Shown: positions 8,246 through 16,907 of the stretch, in pieces | Layout: every line of letters starts with the position of its first letter | How positions within the stretch are numbered: the first letter of the stretch is position 1 | Made by a program: the position numbers and the translations under genes | Notes under the pieces: generated by a model | The model's database searches: none | Seen by the model: only the letters and a program-made list of their open reading frames with translations | Told to the model about the DNA's origin: nothing | Assembly (NCBI GenBank): GCA_002311745.1 | Contig: DBZL01000028.1 | Span: forward strand, 1 to 64,000 | Reading direction: 5' to 3' | Length of the DNA: 64,000 bases | Source of the DNA: Phycisphaerales bacterium UBA1161 | GTDB lineage: Bacteria; Planctomycetota; Phycisphaerae; Tepidisphaerales; Tepidisphaeraceae

Positions 8246-8830
8246 TCACATGCCGGCGGACTGCACGTCGACCATATGTTTGCTCACGAACCAGACCTGC
8301 GCCTCGTTGGTTCGGATGACGTTGCTGACCAGGATGTCGTTGGTCGCGTCGTCACCTTCGCGGTCGGCCTGAGCGGCCATGGTGCGCGCCTCTTTGAGCA
8401 CGATCTCGTGAGCGTGCAGCAAGCGGCCGATTTGAACCGGCGGCTCTTCGCATCCCTTCGGCGGGAAGGGGATGAGGGTCATCTCCGCCACATCCGACGC
8501 CATGGCGATGCTGACGCCGCCGAGTTGCATAATCCGCTCGGCGATCAAATCCACCAATTCCACCTGCTCGCCGAAGTGCTTATCGAACAACAGGTGCAGC
8601 TGATAGAAGGTTGGGCCGGCCACCTGCCAATGGTGCTTCTTGTACAGGTCGCGCAGCGTCATCGTGTCCGCAAGCAGCTGGTTCAGATTGTCCACCCCTT
8701 CGCGGCGCGCGCTCTCGGCAAGCGCGATGGGCATCGCGACCATGGATCCAAACGCCTGGAATTCCGTGGCTCGCTCTTGCGTGCGCGTCGCCCCGGTGCC
8801 ATTTCCTTTCGTGTTTCTCGACCCTTTCAT
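8246..8830 (-). CDS. dps: Dps-family DNA-protecting ferritin-like protein
   Basis: 194 aa. Dps proteins form dodecamers that oxidise and store iron and shield DNA. The ferroxidase signature is readable: KKHHWQVAGPTFYQLH (residues 64-79), LLFDKHF with Asp83, and LVDLIAERI (92-100). A roughly 25-residue basic, Ser/Thr/Gly-rich N-terminus (MKGSRNTKGNG) could bind DNA. The start at 8830 has AGGAGG 5-6 nt upstream. It is the first gene of the minus-strand oxidative-stress operon. The 400-nt gap upstream separates it from the divergent ppk2 and must hold both promoters; none is clear enough to call. Confidence 0.9.
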   Translation of the reverse strand: MKGSRNTKGNGTGATRTQERATEFQAFGSMVAMPIALAESARREGVDNLNQLLADTMTLRDLYKKHHWQVAGPTFYQLHLLFDKHFGEQVELVDLIAERIMQLGGVSIAMASDVAEMTLIPFPPKGCEEPPVQIGRLLHAHEIVLKEARTMAAQADREGDDATNDILVSNVIRTNEAQVWFVSKHMVDVQSAGM

Positions 8831-9236
8831 ATTCGCCTCCTGAAATACTTGAGCGCGACGGTGATTCGAATGGCATCCCAATCGCGGCCGTTGCCTGCAT
8901 GCTAGGCACCGGTATTCCTTTGTGTAAACGTCGAAAATCGTTGATGCCTTGGGAACGAAGCAGGCTGGGAATTGCTAAGGCCGCAAATGGAGTTTGTCCC
9001 GCAATGGCTGTTGCGCTAATCCCGGAATTTTGTCGCATGAGCAAATTTGTCGCGGTTTCCCGCAATATCGCGGCGATGCGGTCGGCCGAACGCTTGCTCT
9101 TCTCTTGCGGCTAATTTTTGCCAAACGCCACGTTAAGTAACCCACCAGCCCGTCCGATTTGATTTGTAACCAATGTCACTTCACCCGCTGACCGCGGCGG
9201 GGCCGAGCCCGCTGCGCGGCTGGGAAGGGTTGTATT
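8831..9236. other. Divergent intergenic region between dps and ppk2
   Basis: About 400 nt with no convincing gene on either strand. It separates divergently transcribed dps and ppk2, so promoters in both directions are expected. I see no strong consensus -35/-10 pair or palindromic operator that I would defend. Confidence 0.5.
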
Positions 9237-10235
9237 ATGAGCGATCCGTTCGCTACCCCAATCCATGATTCTTCCCCATCCGATTCGGACGTTTCGGGCG
9301 ATTCGCTGGCGCAGGCGGGCCTGGAGGTTCTCCAGGGCGCGCTGGCCCCGTCGGCGCCGCAGCCGCAGGCCGCGCCAGAGGAGTCCGGTCTGCACCTCAG
9401 CGGCGAGGAAACCGCCAAGCTCGCGTCGCGCCGCGAATTCATCCGGGCTCTGCGCTCCAAGAACATCAAGGTCAGGCGGATCAAGGAGGCGATCCAATAC
9501 GAGAACGAGCTGGAGCTGCTGCAAATCGAGCTGGTGAAGTTGCAGCGGTGGATTGGGCAGGAGGGCAAGCGGCTGGCGATCATTTTTGAAGGCCGCGACG
9601 CGGCCGGCAAGGGCGGGACCATCCGCCGATTCATCGAGCACCTCAATCCCCGCGCCATGCGGGTCGTGGCGTTGCCCAAGCCGACGGAAGAAGAGCGCGG
9701 CCAGTGGTACTTCCAGCGCTACATGAAGCAACTGCCCAACAAGGGCGAGATCGTCTTCTTCGACCGGAGCTGGTACAACCGCGGCATCGTCGAGCCGGTC
9801 AACGGATTCTGCTCGCGCCAGGAATACGAGCGCTTCATGCAGCAGGTGCCGGAATTCGAGCACATGCTCGTGGAAGACGGCGTGATCCTGGTCAAGTTCT
9901 GGTTTTCCATCTCGCGACAGCAGCAACTGGCCCGTTTCAAATCGCGGGAGAACAACCCGCTGAAGCAGTGGAAGCTCAGCCCGCTGGACGGCAAGGCGCA
10001 GGAGCTTTGGGACGCCTACTCCAGGCACAAGGAACTGGTTTTCAGCCGCACCCACACCAGCTACAGCCCGTGGATCATCGTCAAGGCCAACAACAAGAAG
10101 CTCGCCCGCCTGGAAAGCATCCGCTACCTGTTGGCGCTGATCGACTACGACGGCAAAGACAAGACCGGCGTGTCGCTGCTGCCCGATCCCAACATCGTGA
10201 CGCGTTTTCACCGCAACGCGGTGAAGATCGACTGA
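9237..10235 (+). CDS. ppk2: Polyphosphate kinase 2 family protein
   Basis: 332 aa. The PPK2 core is complete: Walker A GRDAAGKGG (residues 119-127), Walker B/lid motif FFDRSWYNRG (174-183), and a C-terminal Trp/Arg-rich region (KFWFSISRQQQ, WKLSPLDGKA). PPK2 enzymes transfer phosphate between polyphosphate and nucleotides; whether this one prefers ADP/GDP or AMP cannot be decided from sequence. The first 55 residues are low-complexity Ser/Pro/Ala/Gln and not conserved. It is divergent from dps, a plausible stress-response neighbourhood. Confidence 0.92.
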   Translation: MSDPFATPIHDSSPSDSDVSGDSLAQAGLEVLQGALAPSAPQPQAAPEESGLHLSGEETAKLASRREFIRALRSKNIKVRRIKEAIQYENELELLQIELVKLQRWIGQEGKRLAIIFEGRDAAGKGGTIRRFIEHLNPRAMRVVALPKPTEEERGQWYFQRYMKQLPNKGEIVFFDRSWYNRGIVEPVNGFCSRQEYERFMQQVPEFEHMLVEDGVILVKFWFSISRQQQLARFKSRENNPLKQWKLSPLDGKAQELWDAYSRHKELVFSRTHTSYSPWIIVKANNKKLARLESIRYLLALIDYDGKDKTGVSLLPDPNIVTRFHRNAVKID

Positions 10236-10375
10236 TTCCAACCCGCTCTGCGCCCGCCCGCTCGGGCCAAATCCCGGCTGTCACGCCAAGCGTGATTCAA
10301 CCGATTCGCCAAAATTCCCCCGCGACCGGCACGCATTGCCTTTGCACCTTCCGCTTGCTCGCGCAGCGCCCCTTT

Positions 10376-10419
10376 TCTCCCTCCCCCGGTACGCCGGGGG
10401 AGGGCGCGGGTGGGGGTCT
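10376..10419. repeat. REP-like palindrome, family C copy 1
   Basis: CTCCCCCGGTACGCCGGGGGAG is a near-perfect hairpin followed by a GCGGGTGGGGG tail. It belongs with the CCTCACCC...CTCTCCC...GGGAGAGGG palindromes at 10479-10528, 34850-34902 and 61524-61575. Such REP-like hairpins are widespread in bacteria (general knowledge). Confidence 0.65.
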
Positions 10420-10474
10420 CCATTGCTCTACTGATCTACTGCTCGACTGCTCTACTGCTCTCGCGCAGCGTGCC
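10420..10474. repeat. 55-bp direct repeat, copy 1
   Basis: A 55-nt unit beginning CCATTGCTCTACTGATC and ending CGCGCAGCGTGCC. The second copy at 10536-10590 differs by one base. The unit contains internal TACTGCTC/GACTGCTC reiterations, so it may have grown by slippage. Confidence 0.85.
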
Positions 10475-10478
10475 CATT

Positions 10479-10528
10479 TTCCCTCGCCCTGTACACAGGG
10501 AGAGGGCCAAGGGTGAGGGTTCTTGCTC
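10479..10528. repeat. REP-like palindrome, family C copy 2
   Basis: CCCTCGCCCTGTACACAGGG with AGAGGG forms a hairpin, with a GGGTGAGGG tail. It lies between the two 55-bp direct repeats. Confidence 0.65.
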
Positions 10529-10535
10529 CATCCCG

Positions 10536-10590
10536 CCATTGCTCTACTGATCTACTGCTCGACTGCTCCACTGCTCTCGCGCAGCGTGCC
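10536..10590. repeat. 55-bp direct repeat, copy 2
   Basis: Same unit as 10420-10474 with one substitution (TCTACTG to TCCACTG). Together with the hairpin between them the pair makes a roughly 116-nt periodic block. Confidence 0.85.
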
Positions 10591-10901
10591 CCGTCTCCCC
10601 GTCTCCTTGTCTGCCATCTTCTAGTGGGGCATTCGTCATTCGTCATTCGTCATTCGAATTTCGCCGCTCCCCCTCTCCCCGTCTCCTTTCTACTTTCAAC
10701 TTTCTACTTTCTCGCGCAGCGCGGCCCGCTTGTCCGACCTCGACGCAGGCACCGCCCCCTCTGCGGATTCCGCCCACGCATCCCCGTCGCGCCCCTTTTT
10801 GGCGGACTACCGGCAGATGCCACCTCCTCCAAAAAGCACCAGTGCCCCCTTCCCGCTTCAAATCCAGGTGTTCGTCGGCACGATTTACCCCCTAGTCCTG
10901 G

Positions 10902-12962
10902 TTACCCCCAGGCCCAGTCCCGTGTGCACCAGCACGAAACGCCGACGGCGTTGACCGCGCGCACGGCATAGAAAAAGCCGCCGGACCACGGATTGCTCAC
11001 ACCTTGGAAGGTGTCCAACCAACTCGTGGCATTCGCCGGCAGCGTCGCGACAATCGACCACACGCCGGTGCGCGTGTCCTGCCGCTCGATTTGGATTGAC
11101 GTGGCATTCGTCGCGGTGTTTTGCCACTTCAACTGCACCGCCGAGTAGTTATTAACGCTCCTGGCCGTGAGATTCACGGGCGCTGTCGGCAGTGTCCCGA
11201 CCGGCACTACAGCCGGCGCGATCACCTTGATCATTACAGCTGCCGCGGCAGACGAGGCCGACCCGTCCGTTGCGATGTACGTGAAGCTGTCGGTGCCGAC
11301 GTAGCCGCTACCCGGCGTGTAGACAAACGATCCGCTGCTATTCAGCGTCAGCACTCCGTGTGTCGGGCCGCTCACCAGGTTCGCCGACAAGCTCAGGCCG
11401 TTCGGATCCGTATCGTTGGCCAGGACGCCCGGACAGGAGACGCTCATCGTCCGGTTTTCATGGGCGGTGTACGTGTGAGCGTTAGCCGTCGGTGCTTGAG
11501 GCGGCGTCGGCGTTGGCGCCGGCGTTGGTGTCGCCGTTGGTGCTGGCGTTGGCGTTGGTGTCGGCGTTGGTGTCGGCGCTGGTGCCGGCGTTGGTGTCGG
11601 CGTTGGCGCCGGCGTCGGCGTTGGTGTCGGCGTTGGTGCTGGCGTTGGCGTCGGCGTTGGCGTCGGCGTTGGTACCGGCGCCGGCGTACCTTGATACTGG
11701 ATGGCGCCGATGTCGTAGCGGCCGCTGGTCGGACGGCCGTTGCCGTAATAGTCTGTCGCCGGTGCATCGGTCGCCGTACCGGTGCCGATCATCGGACTGC
11801 CGGCAGCAAGAGTCAGATTACCGGCTGACGCGTTGACAAAGTCCGTGCTCAAGGCGCTGCCGATGTAAATCGAATGCGTGTCGAAGCCCTCGGCTTGCCA
11901 TGCCGAGAAGCTGATGTTGCTCGTGTAGCCGTTTCCGGTCGGGTCGATTCCGGCGGCCCCGAAAGCGTTGTAATCGCTCACGAGACCGGCCTGGCTCGAG
12001 CCGTCTATCTCCAGCGACATTTCGGCCGCCGAAAGCACGTTGCCGATGATCGTGGTGTTGATCGCCCCGTCGATCGCCTGCACCGCCGCCCAGCCGCTGG
12101 CGCCGTTGCCGTTCACGACGATGGTGTTGTCGATGATCTTGTCGCCGCTGCTGGGGCCGTCGCCGTTGATCTGGTAAAGGGCGATCCCGTTCCGCTGCGC
12201 GTTGTAGATCAGGTTGTTCTCAATCACGCTATTCTGCACGCCATCGAAATTGATCGAGGCCCCTTGACCCTCGGCATTGTTGTACATCGTGTTGCCCGTG
12301 ATCAGGATCCCGGTGGCAATGCCGGCTCCGCCCTGGGTGACGTCGGCGTTGACCTCGATGCCGCAGCCGCGATTGTTGAACAGCGTGTTGTCCGAGATCG
12401 TGTCGTTCGTGGGCGAGTTGCCGACGTAGATGCCGTGCTGCACCTGGGTTCCCGAGATCGTGTTGCCGGTGATCAGGGAATTGCTGACGAAACCCACCAG
12501 GATGCCCCAGCAGTCGGCTCCGGTGATCGTATTATTTTCCAGCACCAGACCCTGCACGTTGTCGCCCGCGTAGCCGCCTCCCCAGATTCCCGCCCGGCTG
12601 GCGGTTGATCCGTCGATCGGCAAATCAAATCCGTTCAGCGTCACGTAGCTGCATCCGCTGATGTCGATTTCGCCGTTGAGATCGGCCGGCGCGCCATTGA
12701 CGACGGTTCCCGCCGCGGCGTTGAAGGTGATCGGCGAAGATGACGTTCCGCTGGTGGAGAGTTGGAATCCGGCGTAGTTGCCGGCGGCCACGTTCACCAC
12801 GTCGCCCGCTTTGACCACGTTGGCCGCCGCTTGCAGGGTGGTGAAGTTTCCGCCCGCGCCGACGGTGTATGTGCTCAGCAGTTGCCGGCCTTCCATCGCT
12901 TCCAGGACCGCCTTGCTCGTCATCCGGGCCGACGATCGCCGTTGGTTCTTGGATCGAATCAT
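10902..12962 (-). CDS. Extracellular right-handed beta-helix protein with Pro-Thr linker, cadherin-like and FnIII domains
   Basis: 686 aa, multi-domain surface protein. The N-terminus has no classical Sec signal but shows [13 protein letters not shown] (about residues 18-30), resembling the planctomycete LEPR-XLL export signature. Residues about 30-420 are parallel beta-helix repeats (many G.NI.GN.I / NN.I.GN turns), typical of carbohydrate-active or adhesive proteins. A (PT/PA)n linker follows (about 425-490), then a tandem-95/cadherin-like domain ([10 protein letters not shown] ... [15 protein letters not shown]) and an FnIII-like domain. The end is odd: after RAVNAVGVS the reading becomes [10 protein letters not shown] and stops, unlike a normal FnIII tail, so a late frameshift is possible. 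The start has GGAGG 5 nt upstream. Confidence 0.82.
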   Translation of the reverse strand: MIRSKNQRRSSARMTSKAVLEAMEGRQLLSTYTVGAGGNFTTLQAAANVVKAGDVVNVAAGNYAGFQLSTSGTSSSPITFNAAAGTVVNGAPADLNGEIDISGCSYVTLNGFDLPIDGSTASRAGIWGGGYAGDNVQGLVLENNTITGADCWGILVGFVSNSLITGNTISGTQVQHGIYVGNSPTNDTISDNTLFNNRGCGIEVNADVTQGGAGIATGILITGNTMYNNAEGQGASINFDGVQNSVIENNLIYNAQRNGIALYQINGDGPSSGDKIIDNTIVVNGNGASGWAAVQAIDGAINTTIIGNVLSAAEMSLEIDGSSQAGLVSDYNAFGAAGIDPTGNGYTSNISFSAWQAEGFDTHSIYIGSALSTDFVNASAGNLTLAAGSPMIGTGTATDAPATDYYGNGRPTSGRYDIGAIQYQGTPAPVPTPTPTPTPTPAPTPTPTPTPAPTPTPTPAPAPTPTPTPTPTPAPTATPTPAPTPTPPQAPTANAHTYTAHENRTMSVSCPGVLANDTDPNGLSLSANLVSGPTHGVLTLNSSGSFVYTPGSGYVGTDSFTYIATDGSASSAAAAVMIKVIAPAVVPVGTLPTAPVNLTARSVNNYSAVQLKWQNTATNATSIQIERQDTRTGVWSIVATLPANATSWLDTFQGVSNPWSGGFFYAVRAVNAVGVSCWCTRDWAWG
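11500..11690. repeat. Short-period tandem repeat encoding the Pro-Thr/Ala linker
   Basis: About 190 nt of reiterated GGCGTTGGTGTC-type 6- and 12-mers inside the beta-helix gene. On the minus strand it encodes (PT)n with PA interruptions. Such repeats change length easily, so the linker may differ between strains. Open frames on the plus strand here are shadows. Confidence 0.85.
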
Positions 12963-13597
12963 TGCAACCTCCGATGATTAGCGCGATTGCCGCAGCCACA
13001 ACACAAAATGTGACGGCGGACAACGCGCAGGGAGCCCACGTTCTGGCCGGCGCGACGGTCACAAACTGCCGCACCGAAATTGGTGTGAGTAAAAACCCCT
13101 CACCAAGTAGGGAACGCTTGGCGTCGCGATGCTTGGCGTTGAAAACGCTCCGCGTTAGAACGCCCCGCCATCGCACGCCGCGCCTAAAAGCGCGTCGCGT
13201 TCTTGCGTGATCGCCGCAATCTCGCGAAAGGCTTGGCCCTCCGCAGCGGCGACGGAATCGTGAGACGCTTCAGCGATACCCCCACTCCCATTCGTTCGGA
13301 CGTGCACTGAAGCTACTTAACACTGTGTACGTCGAGCGCGCGCTTGCAACAAAAGAATCCGCATTACGTAACAATTTTTCGCGCGTGACGATCGTGCGGT
13401 TTCCCCCGCATTCATCGGTACAAAACTCTTTCAGAGCTGTTACATAGACGTTATTAGTTTCAGACGGACACGGCGTCATCTCCTTTGCAATAAATAGTTC
13501 AGATTGCATGCGCGTGGCGGCAGTCATCCTCCGCACATCTTCACAGCCAGAGCAAACGGCTTCACGATTTCAGCGTGAGTCCCGCTCGGAAATATGA
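12963..13597. other. Intergenic region upstream of the beta-helix gene
   Basis: About 635 nt with no supported gene. An 88-codon minus-strand frame at 13270-13536 exists but has no recognisable motif or ribosome binding site. Part of the region (13300-13500) is noticeably more AT-rich than its surroundings, consistent with promoter or transferred DNA. Confidence 0.5.
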
Positions 13598-13846
13598 GTT
13601 AAGGGCCGTCGCCGTGGTCCCGGATCGCGTGATGCCCGCCGCGGCAAGGCTCGCCCCGGCGAGACCGAGGAGCAGGTCTTCGTCGCCGCCGAGAAATCCT
13701 ACATCAACGCCATGGACGCGATTACGGATGACATCACGCACGGCAAGGTTGCCGACGCCGGCGAACTCCAAATGCGCGTAGACGGCGCGGTGATAGGCGT
13801 AGCCATGGAGTATTCCGTTTTCAGCGCCGACTTCGGCCCAAAATAG
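13598..13846 (+). pseudogene. Degraded gene fragment, possibly the C-terminus of a 2-isopropylmalate-synthase-like enzyme
   Basis: A plus-strand frame with no start codon, open for about 82 codons and ending in TAG. Its middle (RGKARPGETEEQVFVAAEK then SYINAMDAI) resembles the end of the LeuA-type regulatory domain, where a G..TD.I.ASAKAYINALN pattern is normal. The neighbouring plus-strand frame just upstream (YELRAVAVVPDRV) also looks protein-like, which suggests a frameshift. No catalytic domain is present nearby, so this is a remnant at best. The family assignment is weak. Confidence 0.35.
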
Positions 13847-13854
13847 CACCGCCC

Positions 13855-13935
13855 GATTCGCCCATCTCCCTGTCTCCCGGTCTCCCCGTCTCCTTGTCTC
13901 CCGGTCTCCCCGTCTCCCCCTCTTCCCCCCTCCCC
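13855..13935. repeat. CT-rich short tandem repeat
   Basis: Reiterated GTCTCCCG/GTCTCCCC/GTCTCCTT units of about 8-10 nt. The same kind of sequence appears near 10590-10620 and, inverted, near 29575-29600. It adjoins the left inverted repeat (13954-13975) of the defence island. Confidence 0.7.
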
Positions 13936-13953
13936 GCCGACAACGCGGCGGCC

Positions 13954-13975
13954 TCAACCGTCCTTCACAGCCCCG
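13954..13975. repeat. Inverted repeat flanking the 14-17 kb island, left copy
   Basis: 22 nt, the reverse complement of 17075-17096 with one mismatch; looser similarity extends beyond both ends. The two copies bracket four accessory genes (14116-16907). No transposase is visible between them. Confidence 0.7.
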
Positions 13976-14115
13976 ATTGTCCGACCTCTGCACTACCTCA
14001 AAGAGGAAGGCGTATAGGCTGCCCTTTCGCGCTTTAAAACACGCGGGAGCGCATTAACTGGCAAGATCCGGAAGCCAGAGTACAATCTCGTTGGACCTAC
14101 ACTTGAGACCGCTTC

Positions 14116-14643
14116 ATGGCCAGCACGTATGCGTTTTTTGAACATCCTGGGCCGCTGTACAACTTTTTGAGCCTAGCGTTTTGCTGCTTAGGCGTAGCCC
14201 TGGGCATTTGCGCCCTCGTATTCGCGTACGTGCAGATTGCAAAGACATTGACCGCCGCGAAGGCGGCCCGGGACGCCGCTTTAAGCACCGCTAAGAAGTT
14301 CGGACAGCTTAACGCCTTGATCGAAGTGCAACGGCTGGCAGCCCTCGCTGGAGAAGCAGTCATCCTGATGCGTTCAAACGATTTTATCGCTGCTGCAATT
14401 CGAGCCCATGACCTACGTATGGGAATATCTCAATTCCGCCAGTCAGCCGGCGCGAACGAACTGGGTAATCCTGGGCAGTGGCAACCGATGATTATGGACC
14501 TTGCGACAGTCGAGAGGGATTTACGGACCCACAATCCCAGCGGAGGGAATAAGGTTATTGTCAAATGCGCGGATTGTCTCGGGAAGCTGCATGAAGACCT
14601 CCACGCAATGGCCGGTATCGCAGGTCGAGTTACAGGAGAATGA
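14116..14643 (+). CDS. Hypothetical membrane-anchored protein
   Basis: 175 aa, family not recognised. One strong N-terminal transmembrane segment (about residues 16-40, rich in Leu/Ala/Phe/Cys) is followed by an Ala/Lys-rich helix (AKTLTAAKAARDAALSTAKK) likely to form a coiled coil, then a soluble domain with Cys151 and Cys154 in VKCADCLGK. It overlaps the next gene by 4 nt (ATGA), so the two are coupled. Placement just upstream of HEPN-like and Abi genes between inverted repeats makes a phage-defence role possible, but nothing in the protein itself proves it. Confidence 0.6.
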   Translation: MASTYAFFEHPGPLYNFLSLAFCCLGVALGICALVFAYVQIAKTLTAAKAARDAALSTAKKFGQLNALIEVQRLAALAGEAVILMRSNDFIAAAIRAHDLRMGISQFRQSAGANELGNPGQWQPMIMDLATVERDLRTHNPSGGNKVIVKCADCLGKLHEDLHAMAGIAGRVTGE

Positions 14644-15020
14644 CAATGTCAGTTCCCACGAGACTGAACGAACTATGCCAATTATTGATCGCTGGCACAA
14701 AAAATGACAGTATTCGCTGGACACCTTTGAAATCCGGTGTACACACTGCCGTTGTTGGCGAGGCGAACTTCATCGTCAAGGGAAGCGGCAGCGGGGACGA
14801 AGGCCTAACTGGCGTCGAGCTGCGCGTCTTAAATGACGCTGGCGACCAGATCGACCTTGCGTCAGTTGATCGCGACAATCCAGATGATTACGACATGAAA
14901 CCACTGGATGAGCTCTATGATGTACTCACGGACCAAGAGGACAGAATGGCGCAGGCGAGACTAACGCCGATCCTAGAAAGCCTGCGAAAGCAGGTCATGA
15001 CGCGACCGCCGAAACGGTAA
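14640..15020 (+). CDS. Hypothetical protein coupled to the membrane protein
   Basis: 126 aa, family not recognised. The N-terminal two thirds look like a small beta-rich domain (W.PLKSG..TAVVGEANFIVKG ... VELRVLNDAGDQIDLASV), and the C-terminus is a charged helix ending in basic residues. The ATG overlaps the upstream stop (ATGA); a second in-frame ATG lies 6 nt later. The operon arrangement suggests it works with the membrane protein at 14116, perhaps as its soluble sensor or effector; this is inference only. Confidence 0.6.
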   Translation: MTMSVPTRLNELCQLLIAGTKNDSIRWTPLKSGVHTAVVGEANFIVKGSGSGDEGLTGVELRVLNDAGDQIDLASVDRDNPDDYDMKPLDELYDVLTDQEDRMAQARLTPILESLRKQVMTRPPKR

Positions 15021-15252
15021 ATGGGTATGGAAGCGGGACCTGAGCGCGGTTCTCTTTGGGTCATGAAATCGACGGAAGCACCGCTGAAGCTACCGAATAG
15101 AACCGCGAGGTCGCGCAAGGTGCTGGCGTGCCAGTTTCATCGGCTGGGCAATGAGTTGAGAACAACGCACAATGGCGGAGCCGGGTCAGGCAGAAGCGGA
15201 CAGACTGCCTTTACCGGATTAGAAAGACTGCCCGATCGCTGATGGCGAAAAG

Positions 15253-15867
15253 ATGAGACCCGAAATTGAGGCTTCTTGGGAAAAGCTCCTTAATCCGGAT
15301 TCGCTCAAGCAACAGTTGCTAGCCGGCGGGATCTATCTTGCGGCTTACGAGATGTTCAAGCGATCTTTGGTTAGGCGGCCGCGCGATTTCTTTTGGTCGG
15401 GACTCGCCAATGGGAAGGACGTCGTCGATCCGAAATATCAGATTGAAGTGGTGTCACTCGACAAGAAGCATATATATCATGCTTCAGCCCTATGGTGGGA
15501 GAGGCAAGGCGTGCTCACAGCGGACGATGTCTTGCTTACTGAAACAATTCGCGAGCACCGAGACGAGATTGCTCACGATATACCGCGATTCCTTGGCACG
15601 GCAGACGGAGTTATACGCTTGGACCTGCTTAGCGGGATCTTGGCCACCCTGTCGAAAATCGATAAGTGGTGGATTCAGCAGGTCGAAATTCCCGCTAATC
15701 CAGATTTCGACGGGATTACCGAGGAAGAACTCGATGGCGCCGCCAGTTTGAGCATGGTCTTTTTGTCCATCATGATTCCAATCGCCTCGGGCGACGATAG
15801 CGGCCTCAGAGAAATCTATAGGCTGTGGAAGGAAAGAAAGACGGCGAATGGACAGCGGACCTCATAG
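15253..15867 (+). CDS. HEPN-like hypothetical protein
   Basis: 204 aa, mostly helical. Residues 100-110 read REHRDEIAHDI, giving R103-x4-H108; the R-x4-6-H motif is the catalytic signature of HEPN ribonucleases found in abortive infection and TA systems. The rest does not match a family I can name. The candidate frame starts 233 nt after the upstream gene and ends 113 nt before the Abi_C gene. A defence function through RNA cleavage is plausible but rests on one short motif and context. Codon use looks less GC-biased than in the flanking housekeeping genes. Confidence 0.6.
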   Translation: MRPEIEASWEKLLNPDSLKQQLLAGGIYLAAYEMFKRSLVRRPRDFFWSGLANGKDVVDPKYQIEVVSLDKKHIYHASALWWERQGVLTADDVLLTETIREHRDEIAHDIPRFLGTADGVIRLDLLSGILATLSKIDKWWIQQVEIPANPDFDGITEEELDGAASLSMVFLSIMIPIASGDDSGLREIYRLWKERKTANGQRTS

Positions 15868-15980
15868 GGTCAGGAGTGATTGATTTTCCGATGTACTTGT
15901 TCGTAGGCTCCCGGCCCGTATGAATTTCCCGAATTACAGATGAGATCTGAACCGCTGGCCAATCTCGGCTAAACCAAGGC

Positions 15981-16907
15981 ATGGAAACTCGCAACGAAAA
16001 TATTCATTGCCGCATTTCCGAAGTCACGCGGCGCGCGATCTTTGACCGCATCGCGCTCGAACAGTTGCCCTGGTGGGGCCGACTTTCGGACTCCGCCTTT
16101 CTTTCGCGTTTGTACAATCTTGAGCAAATGGCCTCTACCGACTATCGCTTTCGCGATGCCGCTGGCGACATCCGGCAGCATCGAGAGCAGAACTTGGATT
16201 GGGAACTAGATTGGATTTTTAGCGATGGCAGATTTGATCTGCTTCACTGCTCGGATGAGCAATTGCTACGCTTCTTGTGTGAGACGATCCATCCCGTCGT
16301 GCAGTCAGATGAGGAGAACGTCGCGAAGCTCCTGGACATATTCAATAGCGAACTTGCTCATGATGGATATATGATCGCGGAGACAACCCGAATTTCCGGG
16401 CGTCCAGTATTTGCTGCGCGAGAAATCGTGGCACCAATTCCCGCACTGAGGGCCGCAAAGCAGATTGGGCAGGCATTGACTGCCGAGTATCTCAGTCAGC
16501 AGATTACGAGAATGGAAACCGCAATCCACAGCGATCCTGCGCTCGCAATTGGCACTGCAAAGGAACTGATCGAGACCTGCTGCAAAACCGTTCTTCGTGA
16601 GAGGAACAAAGTTGCCGACGAGTCGTGGGATTTGCCCAAGCTTGTGCGAATGACTTTGGAGGAATTGCAGCTGGTCCCCGATAAAGTGCCGAAGGCAATC
16701 GAGGCTGCGGAATCGGTCCGCAGGACATTAGGCAACCTTGCGCAAGTCGCTCAAGGATCAGCAGAACTGCGGAACCTTTACGGTACTGGACACGGTAAGG
16801 ACGCTGCTATGCCGATCCCGCCTTCACATTACGCTCGGTTGGCGGTCGGAGCGGCGTCAACACTGGTGGTCTTTTTATTTGAGGTACATGGCTTGTCCAA
16901 AATATGA
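15981..16907 (+). CDS. Abortive-infection protein (AbiJ N-terminal-type plus Abi_C domain)
   Basis: 308 aa. The N-terminal half (about 10-150) has the pattern of an AbiJ-NTD3-type domain: TRRAIFDRI, WWGRLSDSAFLSRLYNLEQM, STDYRF, GDIRQHR, ELDWIFSD, then FLCETIHPVVQ. The C-terminal half is an Abi_C domain, a HEPN relative: GTAKELIETCCKTVL (191-205) and LRNLYGTGHGKD (263-274) with His271, followed by ARLAVGAASTLVVFL. Such proteins cause dormancy or death of phage-infected cells. It is the last gene of the island; about 170 nt later comes the right inverted repeat. Confidence 0.8.
   Translation: METRNENIHCRISEVTRRAIFDRIALEQLPWWGRLSDSAFLSRLYNLEQMASTDYRFRDAAGDIRQHREQNLDWELDWIFSDGRFDLLHCSDEQLLRFLCETIHPVVQSDEENVAKLLDIFNSELAHDGYMIAETTRISGRPVFAAREIVAPIPALRAAKQIGQALTAEYLSQQITRMETAIHSDPALAIGTAKELIETCCKTVLRERNKVADESWDLPKLVRMTLEELQLVPDKVPKAIEAAESVRRTLGNLAQVAQGSAELRNLYGTGHGKDAAMPIPPSHYARLAVGAASTLVVFLFEVHGLSKI

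Larger units (their letters stand above)
10236..10901. other. Repeat-rich non-coding region
   Basis: About 670 nt without a convincing gene. It holds two CCCTC...GAGGG hairpins (10376-10419, 10479-10528), a 55-bp direct repeat (10420-10474, 10536-10590), tandem ATTCGTC copies near 10628-10655, CT-rich runs (about 10590-10620 and 10670-10712), and at least four copies of CTCGCGCAGCG. It looks like a landing site for small repeats downstream of ppk2. Confidence 0.75.

Noticed and set aside
11121..11836. Long plus-strand frames rich in Arg/Trp or Val/Ala-Leu over the beta-helix gene
   Set aside because: They are antisense shadows of the Pro-Thr repeat DNA.
13270..13536. 88-codon minus-strand frame
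   Set aside because: No recognisable motif, no ribosome binding site, and composition unlike neighbouring genes. Could be real but is not supported.
15021..15242. 73-codon frame directly after the 14640 gene
   Set aside because: Its abutting position is suggestive, but it has low-complexity composition, no Shine-Dalgarno and no protein-like pattern.
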